DNA of 64,000 nt, taken from the NCBI GenBank assembly GCA_035610835.1, contig JAYJML010000149.1, forward strand, positions 24,001 to 88,000, read 5' to 3'. A program made the position numbers and the translations under genes. The notes under the pieces are model-generated. The model worked only from the letters and a program-made list of their open reading frames with translations. It was not told the DNA's origin and did no database searches. The stretch comes from Ophiura sarsii (Eukaryota > Echinodermata > Ophiuroidea > Amphilepidida > Ophiuridae). This document shows, piece after piece, positions 26,901-38,900 of the stretch; position 1 is the stretch's first letter, and each line of letters starts with the position of its first letter.

Positions 26901-29900
26901 CTTATGCTGATAAACACACACACAATTGTTGCTTTATTAATAATTTAAATACAAAATAAAATAGGAGTTGAAGAAGATTAAAGTAATGTCCAGAGTGACA
27001 TTTATTCCATAAAGTTGGCCATCCAATTCCAAAATTTTGTTATACAATCCAAATATTAAAGACAAATAGCCTAAATAATTTCTCTGCCATATTGGTGTCA
27101 GTGTTAAAAAAAAGGTTGGCAATTTTTGCTAACATTTATCCAATAGGGCTACTAAACCAGATTGTCAGTAACATTGATAATATTTATCAATACATGGCTA
27201 GAGAAACATCACTGAGTTGTGCAAACACAGTCAATATTTACCATCATAGTCATGCAACAAAAGAAATTCCACAGTCCCAGACAGGGTACTTATCTGCTAC
27301 ACATTGGTGAATCTATTGTTATACTCTTTATGTGGAGCGTTGTAGACCGAGTATAGACCATTGTTGATCAATGTAGATCTTTGTAGATTTTGTAAATGCC
27401 ACGAATCCACTACATGGATCGATTTTCATGTTTTGTGGATCTGTGTGGATCAAGTGTAGACCGATGTGGACCGAAAGGGGTACTTTGTGGATTTTGGCTG
27501 TTCCTAGTGCAAGTTAATTATTAAAACAACACATAATTTGATTGATTTTCAGGGCGAAAAATTACAAGATTTTGGGCATGGATGAGTGGGTACTAATCTT
27601 TTTTGGGACAACCTGTACAAAGATAACATTATATTAAGACTTACCTGTTTCCGACATCCTTGAATTTTCTTGTGTCTCCTTGCCTATCAAGAGTGAAGAC
27701 GTCCTCAACTTCCATAGTATAATTTGTTTGCTTCTTGTCATGAGTGTTCTTTAAATAGTCCTTAATCATCTAATCATGTATAGAAAAAATCATAACAAAC
27801 TCTTTATTTTCATGAGTTGGATTCAAGATGTATCAAAGATCAGAAATACAACTTTGTATTAATTTGTTTATTACTACATTGTCCCACATTTGTGTTCTTA
27901 AATTAAATTAGCTTCTGCCTCATTTACGCATCTGATTGAAATACACCTGTATATAGCAGGCATAGGCTATATACACTTCCGACCAGAAGTCCATGTGCAG
28001 TGATTATATTGACTATTGATTATTTTTACTATATAGGGTGAGTCAAAAAGAAGTTGTACGGATTTGAATATTTTTTCCTGAGAAAAAAAAAGAAAATTGC
28101 CCTAAAACTCAAGCGATATTTTGACGAAAATATTCTTCCGATCATCTGAAAAAAGATTGACTGAAATATATCATTCCTATCTAGAGTTATAGCTATTTTC
28201 CTAAAATAACCCATTTTTTAGCTGTCCACCGATACGTAAAACAAAACAAAGTAAAGAAATTGTTTAAAACTCATCATTTATATCATATCAGGAAGTAATT
28301 GTTTTATTCCTCATAATGCAAAATCATAGAATCCGTCAAAAAGAGAAGGTTAAAAGTCTTATTGTAGTCACTGATTATTTATTTTAGGCACCATTCCCAC
28401 CTGTGTTTGAAACTCCCTGGCTTTAATCTTATTTGAATATGAATGACCGTGGGTACATTTTGCTGCCCACTTAGAGTGGGTAGATATCAATAGAATTAAG
28501 CATTCCGTGGACAGCTAAAAAAGGGTTCTTTTATTGAAACAGGCTGATAAACTGATATAATTGATCGATTTAAATGATTTCTTTTGTCATATAAGCGGAA
28601 TAAGTTGCTCTTTGAATACGTTTCTCATTGGTTTGTTAAATGTGTTTGGTCTATTTTTAAACAAATATTTATTCCCTTACAACTTCTTTTTGACTCACCC
28701 TGTAGTGAAGATACCGTATGTGTGCATCATACAATTCTTCTTCATTAATTCATGTTTGTTGAATGTTATGATCACCAGATTTCATACAAAACCAGATGAG
28801 ACAAGTCAAAATCTACACAGTAAATCTAGGGCCCCGACACTCTTTTGTTAGAACCATACAACTTAGCGTCGTTAATGAATATACAATCAATAATCATATC
28901 AATGAATACTGAAAAGACAATGTCATTTGTAAAGTCGAAAATGAAAAGTACCAGACCATAGTAGACACTAACGGCCGTCATTTTTGAATCTCCGTTGGTT
29001 TCAATGTTATGTTTTTTTTGTTTTCACGGTCGGTCCGTACGGACACACAATTGGGTCCTGAACATGTTGAAGGTCCTTAAAAAGCCTATAAGCATGCTGG
29101 CTGAATAAAAAGAAAGTTAGAAAAGATATAAGAAAAGAATGATGTAAAAAGAGCCACTCCCAACATATTAAAAGTTGCTGTCAGCCTTCTAACTTGAGAA
29201 AAGAATAATCTGAATGGATTTTGATTATAATATGACCCAAGTTGCAAGATAAAATGAGGCCACTTTGCGCTAAATTATAATCATAAATACTGGAAACTTA
29301 AAAATGGCAAACGTTTTGTCACAATCTATTTTAAAGACCTCGAGCTTTGAACAGCTGACCTCTTTGCCTATAATCATATCGGAAGACGGCGTTCCAAAGT
29401 GTTTTTCTCGGAAATTGAAACAGCAGAAGTTGAGCTATTTAACCATTAGGCATCGGTTATTTGAAAATTAAACATGAAGCCAAAAGGTTGACTAATTTCA
29501 TTTTAAAAAGTTGAACAATATTGATGAAAATATCTGACTTTCATAGCTAGTTGCATCATCATGATCATTCCTTGTTGATTAAGTCAATGATGAATCTATC
29601 TGACCTGTATTACATAGTTCAATTGTCAAAGTCAAGATTTCTTTTAATTAACAATTTAAGTAAAGTATCAAATGCTACTAAGTTGTGGTTGGACACAGTG
29701 TAAGACGTGTTACCGATTTTTTTGCAATTTACAAACAAAGCAGACCTTGAATTATTATTATCATTCTATACTGTATTGTAATAAACTTAGTATAGTACTT
29801 GCTTACAATATGACTAATAAATTGGGGATTGGTTAGTTTTTATACAAAAGCAAATCAAAGTTGGGATTGTTTTTATCGCGTCTCACCGCGTAACGGGTGT

Positions 29901-32900
29901 TACCAAAATTTTGCAGTCTCACATTATAATCAGCTGATCTTTCATCTCGGTGTTGGGAATCGAGCCTTGAGTCTTTGTTATTGCAATACAAATGATGAAA
30001 ACTTCATTCAAATCTAATTACTTTTACAGCTAGAGAATGGAGAATAAAGAATGGCGCGTTTAAAAACGTAACGCGAGTTACAGAAGAATCGCCCACATAT
30101 ATATAATTTATATATTGCGCTCCTGATTTATCAGTTTAGCACTTTTTGAATATCTTTTAATAATGTGTATTGACCTCTTTTTAAATATGATGTTGCTCTG
30201 ACCGCTGGTTTAAAACACCATTGAATGTGTATATTCATTTTCAATGGGTCAAAAGCCTGCCATCAGAGAGACATCTATTCGCCTGATGATTGGACAAATT
30301 GACCGTATGGGATTGTCCATAAAACTCCGGAAGGTCTATGGTCATGTGTTTTGAACTCTCCACCAAAAAAGGGTGGTGGCGTTGCATTTTTGGTAACGAA
30401 TCATCCATCTCTCTCGATTAACTCAACAACTAAATGTGAAATAGCTAGGGTGTGGTGTCATGTGAAAGCCTATTTATCTAGCTACATTGTGTGAATAAAT
30501 CAGGTATTTCTATAACTGTTTGGCTGAGATATGATTGATTATATTGTGAAAGTCAGGGGTGGTGGCGGTGGCGGAGGCGGCGGGGCGCTGTGTACAATTT
30601 CTATGGGGAATATAGAAAATGTTCCCGATTCTACGTTCAATTTACAATAACTTCTTATCCCTGTATGGTACAAACATGATTTTGCTCTCATTTTATAGAT
30701 TATTCTATAAGATTTTGTTTCAACAAACGTGACAACTATTATGTAACAATTGTAATCATGAATCGATTGCATTGTCCTTTGCTTTTTCCTTATTCGCTAC
30801 ACAGTGAACTTGCCCTAATTCATCGGTTTTTTTAAACATTCTTAATCACCACATGTTACCATTAGGTCCTATCTAAATTCCAATAGCATATTTGGATATA
30901 CTTTTTATGTGGTAGAACAAGTAGGTATTGCGATATGCTAATTCGAATCTCAGATGGTGTAAAATGTAAAAATCTGGACTTGCAACGGTAAGGGTAGCGA
31001 GTTCAAAACACATGGCCCTATACCTCTGAATTTTTATAAGCTCTGTCGTTTACGGTTTTGAGCACTTTGTTCAATGGTTAGTCTTACCAGAAACGGTTGT
31101 CAATAATTTATATATTGCAATAAAATAATATAATTATAGTATTTACTACCTATATGAGTCAGAATTATTTGTATAAGAATAATTTACACGGCTCCAATGT
31201 CATAAGTTATAGAGTCATTTTTTGAAAATGAATTTGATCGAATTCTTAGGGGGAGAAATGTAACATTCAATTTCATACCAATCGATATTTTTGATATCTA
31301 AAGTAGGAAAATGAAATATTTTCTGTTATGGACATTTCGCGAACCATTTCAAAAATTTGGCGCGTGAACATGTTTACAAGATTTTAAAAACTAATTGCCG
31401 CTATACCTGACAATTTTTAAAATTTTAAACTGGGAGTTAAATTTGTTTGTGGGTAAACATTGACGAAACAGTATTTTCTCAAAACAGCGGAAGTCAATTA
31501 CAGGCAGGCACCGAGGCCCGGAAATAACAACAGCTGTGATTGGATTGGTGTAAAACGAGTGTTTTAGTTAATTTCCTACTGACACAACCTGAGTGATGAA
31601 TGCCCAGTTGCTGATCGAACCCGTGTTTGCCAATTGCAAACAGTATGGCCAACGTATGCAGGCCACTGAGATCGACGAGTGTCACTGTGATAGTTTTATT
31701 TAGTTTTATTTATTTACCATTTTTCCATTTATTTATAACTAGCGGGAACCCGCGCTTCGCGTGGGCCCCGCAAGTAGGGTCCCCTCCCCTTCCAGTGGAT
31801 TGTATGGGGGCGCCGGGGCGGTCATTCTCTTGAGTAATGGAGGGTTAGGGTCCCTAAAAGGTTAAAAAGGTTATTTATCCCCGAACGAAAATGTAATTAT
31901 TTTAGCAGGGACGGGCAACTTATGATGTCAAAGGCCCCGCTTGTATGCCACCTTCAGCGGTTTGTATAGGGGGTGGCTTCCAAAATATCATTTCAATCAT
32001 CATTTTGATGCCCCCCGCCCGCTCAACGAACGTGATTAAAACATGATTACTGTTATGACCCCCACCCCTACTCAGAGGCATATCTAGTAATGGTCATTCG
32101 GATAACGTGGAAACAGTTGTTGCTGAAGAGGACAATAAGGGCGGACAAATAAAAAAATAAAGTACAGATTTCAGATTTCAAAAAAAAAAAAAAAAAAAAT
32201 GTTTTGACCACCCCCAATGGTATTAATTTCATGATCCCTCTATTTTCCGTGTAAAAACACTACACCCCAGTGATATTTGGGACCTCCACCACCCTACCGA
32301 AGAAAATGACAGCCCCCACCGCCCTACCGAAGAAAATGACAGCCTCCTAACATTATAATCTGAGATATATTATTATGTGATCTTTTTCCAATTTTGACAC
32401 ATATTTTTCTCTCTCTTATAACTGTATAATGAAGTTAGACTTATCAGAAAAAACCCATCACAGAACTTTACTAAATCACAATGGAAATCTGCTTCCAATT
32501 TAAGGAACTTCTTAACATAAATTTGCTTCGATTTCCATCATAAAGCATTCCATAGTATTTTGTTCACTTGTGTACGGTTCGTAGCAGGAAACACGTAACG
32601 GCGGCAACATCCGCATATTACAAAAGAAAAACGGGGACAATCCGCTCAGAAAATAAGTAGCCGGAGCACATTCCGCCACTTATTATGTCAACGTATTCAA
32701 ACCTTGATTTTGAAATAATTAGGAATCGTCGTATGGCTCCTAACTTGGAAGAACTTCATGATTTATGATTACAATTACAAATATCCTTGGTGCCCTTGAT
32801 TATTCATGTACCACCTCATTTACGTTAATAATCCACATACCCCATGTACTTTTGTGTTTAGAATCAATGTGTTTTTATTCTTAGTAATAAGGCGGCCTAC

Positions 32901-35900
32901 CAGTGGCGCATCCAGAGGGGTCAGGGGAAGAGTGCCCCCCACCCCGACAAAAAATTGAGGGGGAAAATCTGGAAGGCAAAGAAAAGGAAAGGAAAAGGGA
33001 GAAAAGAGAAAGGGAAAGGGGAAAAAGGGAAATACACAAAAGGTATAAATAAGCATCTATAGAACTATATGAGCCACCACACCATTACCGGGCAAAAGAA
33101 AACAGTTTCACAGGGCAATTCGGTCGATTTCTAGCCGGGAAATGGAGCTTGCCAGCCCGGTAAAATCCAGGCCCAACCAAACCCAATTTTCCCCTCAAAC
33201 GATCGAAAATGCTGACTTTTCATGTCAAAATTACACCCAAGTTAGCATAAAAAAGGTCTGAAATATTTAATAGCAGACTAAATCAGGCTAATTTCAGATA
33301 ATGTTCACACTAAAAGTCATAATTTGCGCGTGCTTTGCGCGTTACTTACCAACACAATTTACACAATTACCCGACAAAAAAATGAGGGGGAAAATCTGGA
33401 AGGCAAAGAAAAGGAAAGGAAAAGGGAGAAAAGAGAAAGGGAGAAAAGAGAAAGGGAAAGGGGAAAAAGGGAAATACACAAAAGGTATAAATAAGCATCT
33501 ATAGAACTATATGAGCCACCACACCATTACCGGGCAAAAGAAAAGTTTCACAGGGCAATTCGGTCGATTTCTAGCCGGGAAATGGAGCTTGCCAGCCCGG
33601 TAAAATCCAGGCCCAATCAAACCCAATTTCCCCCTCAAACGATCAAAAATGCTGACTTTTCATGTCAAAATTACACCCAAGTTAGCATAAAAAAGGTCTG
33701 AAATATTTAATATCAGACTAAATCAGGCTAATTTCAGATAATGTTCACACTAAAAGTCATAATTTGCGCGTGCTTTGCGCGTTACTTACCAACACAATTT
33801 CTTGCCCCCGATATTTTGCCCTCCCAATAAAAAGGATGCTGCTGTTCGTTATTTTTTCAATTTATACTATCCATAATGAAGAAAAACATTACATGCTGAG
33901 ACTACCCGAGGTTCCCACAGATACTAACCGGGAAGATTTTTTTTATTCTGCCCTCTTGACTGGGAAAACTGGCTCCGTGCCTGCGGACTATCCAGATACT
34001 CTTTTAATATTCTTAATCTATCCCATGAGATCTGAGCAACCATCCAGGTGTCCTTGATAATCCAAAAGGCCCTGACTATGGCCTTATACTCCATGCACCC
34101 TTAAAATCCACTTATCACAGTTGCCCTTAAATAGTCCAGATAATAATGTGCCCTTAATCCAGATAGGTCTATCCATGTGCATATTATTATTATAATATAC
34201 AGGTACACGTGATTCATTAGGCAGGGTCTTAGTTTTAATAGTGGGCCTTTTCGTTGTAGGCCTATAGTCAGCGGGAAGCGGCCGGAGCTCTCATTATGAT
34301 TTTTAACGGTATACCCAATCTTGAGCACTTTTCGTGTACTATATCCCGGCTTATTGTGTGGCCAAATATTATTAAAGATTATTCCTTCAGTATGTATATA
34401 TATATTTCTATCACACATACTCATACCGTCGCTATCCGTGCATTTCCATTTATATGAAAGACATAACCCATAACTTGGCCGTGGGGGTTGTAGCAATTAA
34501 GCTTTAGGGGAAACACGGAACGAATAATGACACAACTGGGGTTGCGCTTTCAATAAGCCGTAACCCATTCGGGATGGGGGTGGGGGGGGGGGGGGTGTTT
34601 ATAGCAATAACGCTAACGGGCACGGGACAGTGGCACACAATGGTGTGTGTGGAGTGCGCTGAAAGTGTGCGTTTGTACATCGCAGGTATCACCCGGGTGG
34701 GCAAGGTATTCCATTTATGCTCACAGATAAATGTTAGTCCCTTGAATTTGCGCCAATTTGGAGCTGATTAAACTATAACACAGGTCCGTTACGCGTGTGA
34801 GGCGTGGCGGCCGTCGCGTAGTGGATGATAGGGAGCTTTCGATTTGGACGACGGACGCTTCTACGACGGTTGAATGACACTTTAAGTCATGTGCACATGC
34901 GTCAGTTTTGTCATCCGTTGGTCCTCTAAAATGCTACAACGCGTAAAGGGACTAACAACCGTCGTGGTGACGACGACAACGTTTTGTTTACCGTCGTAAA
35001 AGCGTCTGTCGAGCAAATCGAAAGCTGAAGACAGGTCCTAAAAATTGTACGACCGACGAATTGCTTAGTCGACGCATGCGCACATGACTCGAGGTGTCAT
35101 CTTACCGTCGGGCGTAGAAGCGTCCGTCGTCCAAATCGAAAGCTCCCTAATAGTTGCGTGGCCAACGACTGGTGCGGGACTTGCACGCATCGCTTTTGCG
35201 TACATATACTTGCAACGTCAAGCAGCTTAGTAACGACTATAGTATCCTAAGGCACACAATGAAGACAAGGTTTCACTCACGTATTATGTCACAGCTTCTT
35301 GGTAATAGTCTTTATTAAGATAGGCAACGTGGGCTGATGCTGGGCGCTCACCTGGCGGTGATGCGGTCAAGTTCCTGACTACGCGCATGAGCTAGTCCCT
35401 ATCACTACATCCCCCTCCTTTTGAAAAAAACCATCCTCCCCTCTTTTTAAACACAATTGCAAATGACATCAACAATTTTGCCTGAAAAAAAATTGAAGTG
35501 TGGTTGCATGACTGTTTAGAAGTGTCTACTGGAAATACACAGGGTTTTATTTTTTGTTAACAAAAATGTGGGTAATAAAAAAAAATGACCATAAATGCTG
35601 TTGTTACTGTGACCAAATAACACACGTCAACTGGCTTGGTGAGACCTAAGAGTCTCTGAACCTCGCTGGCTTCCTACTCACTCTTCCGGACTTGGTGACG
35701 GTATTCTGATGTGTTGACTCAGAAGTTTTGGTGCTCTTCCGTGCATTGGTCTCGCATGTGGTTTTAGGCTTGGCGCGCAGGTGTTCTGTTTGCTGCTCTG
35801 GAGGTCTATGATTGTGGTTAGATGTAGTGGGTTTCGTTGTATCTCCAGTGAACCTGACTGTCTTTGGCTCTGCAACTCTGGTGTCATCAGTTTTCTTTGG

Positions 35901-38900
35901 GAATGCCATACAGGAAGTTAGAATTTCTCTGATGTGTGCCCTGTTGCGTGGATCCGTTTGGAGTGGTTACTTCGTAAGTTCTTGGTTCTTTACAGATTCT
36001 TGTAACTTCTGCTGGTTCCCATGTTTTGTTTTCTTGGTTTTGAACTCTGACTTTTTGTGCTATCTGAAGAGGTGGGAGTTCTTTGTCGGCGTGCTTGTCG
36101 TGGTCGCTTTTCATTTTCTCCTTCTTACTCTGTAAGTTGTCAAAGATCTCGCTCTTCTTTTGTAAGCTTTGTGGGCGCTGATAACTTGGGATTGTTGTTC
36201 TGATTTGTCGTCCCATTAGTATCTCTGCCGGTGATGGCAAGTGTGAGTTGATTGGTGTGGCCCGGTGGTGAAGCATTGCTATTACGACGTCCTGTCCTGT
36301 TTCCTTGCATTTCTTCAGCATATTTTTGATTGACCTCACAGTGCGTTCCGGTAAACCGTTTGATCTAGGGTATCTTGGCGAGGAGGTCGTGTGGCGAACT
36401 GTCCATTTCTGACACATTTCCTTGAACGGTCTGCCGATGTACTGGGGTCCGTTGTCGGATACTATTTCGGCAGGTGGTCCAACACGGTAGGCTTCGTTGG
36501 ATCAAAATATTGTAGGCATGCTTCAGGTGTTATCATCTTTGTCAATTCCTCGAAGGCATGTTGATGATCTTCTTGCCAGATGTAGGCAAGAAGATCTTCA
36601 GCAGGTCTCTGAGTATCGCTGCTCTTGAAGAGAAGTTTGGTATGTAGACCGCTAGATAGGTCATGAGACCCATGTATTTCTGGAGGTCATCTTTAGTCTC
36701 TGGTGCTCGCATAGCGTGGATATCTTCAACTTTACTGGGATCCGGCTGGATGCCTGAAGCATTGTACAGCGATCCGAAAAAAGTTGATCTTTGTTTTGAT
36801 CAGACACTTTTCGCTGTTAAAGATCAGTCCTTCACGCTTGGCTGTTTCCATCAGTTTGATGATGTTATCATCATGCTCTTCTTCGGTTGCTCCGAAGATT
36901 GCGAGGTCGTCTGCTATTCCAACACATCCTGGTACCTGGGCAATGATGCGGTCCATGTGTTGCTGGAAGATATCTTGACTTACATTTAAGCCAAACGGGA
37001 GTCTCAGAAATTGATAACGCGAAAATGGCGTTCGGAACGTAGTTAGTTCTCTTGATTCCTTTGACAAATGTACAGACCAATAACCAGCCTTTGCGTCAAA
37101 TTTCGAAAAGAATTTGGCCTTTGCAAATTTCGGGTTGATCTCCTCCAAGGTGGGAATCTTGTGCGGGCATCTTTTGAGACTTTGGTTAAGTCGCTTCGGG
37201 TCTAGGCAAATCCTTAGTTCCCCATTCTTCTTGACTCTGGTTGTGATCGAGCTGCACCAGTCCGTGTGGTGCGTTACTTGTTGTATCACTTTCTGTTCCA
37301 CCATCTTGTCTAATGATGCCTTTAGTTTGTCTTTCAAATGTATGCTACATTTGCGGGGTGCATCAATTCTTGGTATTGCACCATCCTTCAGGTGGAGTCT
37401 TGCCTCTCCTTCCAGGTTTTCTATTTTATCAAATTGTCCTGGGTAGAGTGCTTTGAGAGATTCTATCGTTTTAATCTCTACTCTTGTCTTCTGATTTCCT
37501 GCTGTGCCTGGCGTCTAGTCAATGGCATGGATTGTAATCAAGTGCAGCTTCTCTGATGTTGGTAGACCAATAACTGCAGGACCAGGTACGTCAACTACAT
37601 AGAATGTTTCCGTTGACAAATCTGATGCATGGTATTTACACACGATGTCGATTGTTCCCAAACATTTGATTGGAATTCCGTTGTAGGCTCGAAGTTTGTG
37701 CGTGGTAGGTTCAACGACATGTCTCCATCTGTTTGACGGATACATCTGGTTGATGGTTCTCAGTGGCAACGTGTTGCCACCTGACCCAGTGTCCACCTTC
37801 AGGCGTAAGTTGTGTCGTCCCATACGCTCTGGGCATATGATGTTCAAAGTTGTATAGGCCTCATGTCTTGCTATTGAGTCAAGGCATATGTCTGGAATGC
37901 AGATATTGTAGAATTCCAACGTCTCTTTATCATCTTCAGTGTCGCTATCATCTTCAGTGTTGCTATCTACTTGAACTTCATCATTTTGTTTGCGACGGTG
38001 GTGACGCTGTCCAGATTGGGATCTTCTATAATCGACGTTTCTTCGTTTGTGTGATCCCCTGTAGTTTCTGTTACCGGAAGGACTACTTCCTCGATCTTGT
38101 CGCCTGTCCTTGTCAGGCTTGTATTTATTAAATTTCTGCGATTTGCATACTTTGGCCCAATGGCCTTTGGTTCCACATGCTTTGCATTTTTGCATGTATC
38201 GCGGAATGCTGGGCATCTCCGCGGCTTGTGTAGGAGACCGCAGTATCGGCATTTTGCTGCGGTGATGGCATCAACATCTGTGGTTGTGCCTGAAGTGGCT
38301 CCAAGCGATTGTAGGTGTTTCATGTTTGCGGAGAATGCCTCGTATTTCCTATTTCCTTCCATCAATTAGGAGATCGTCAACGGCATATCCCTTTGGTTTT
38401 TCTGATAACTCTTTTTGAAAATCAGCGTTGGTCGTAGAAGCTATCACAAGTTCTACAATGCGCTCTGATAGTTCACCTGCTGTGAAATCGCATTCGTTAG
38501 CCTTCTCTCGACACCTATTTACGAATTCGTCTATCGTTTCATCTGGTTTCTGTCTGAAGGTCATCAGCTCAAGTCTGTGTATTCTGAAGTTTACACTTAT
38601 CTTCAGTTGTGTCTCGAAAAGAGTCCATATCTTATCGGGATCTTTCTGGTCTTCCTCTGTTAGGCTTGAAGAGTTCAGTTTCCTTAAACCGTCCTTACCA
38701 AGAGCTATTTTTATTTTTGTGGCTTGCTTGGGTTTGTCGGTTACACCACCATCCAGAAGACATAGTTCCATCTGTTGGCGGAACAATTTAAATTCTTCAG
38801 GCATGTTTTTGGAGTTCCACTTGAGGTCTGGATATTTTCCTGCCATGTTTTAGTCACGGTATCAACAATACTTATTTAACCTATAATTAAACAGATAATA

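Larger units (their letters stand above)
17043..27644 (-). other. PARP2: Intron 9 (between exons I and J)
   Basis: A 10.6-kb intron full of repeats: a tRNA-like unit, poly-G runs (18329-18360, 20238-20254, 21839-21859), a TTAA MITE, a satellite, a palindrome concatemer, and two inverted copies of one repeat at its two ends. Between these (19205-20230, 25900-27260) nothing codable was found. Confidence 0.65.

Noticed and set aside
30539..30772. Frame with a proline run near 30580
   Set aside because: It arises from a GGTGGCGGTGGCGGAGG simple repeat on the opposite strand, with no domain.
37515..38853. Several plus-strand open frames over the LTR element
   Set aside because: They are antisense shadows of gag and protease; only the minus frames show zinc knuckles and a DTG motif.
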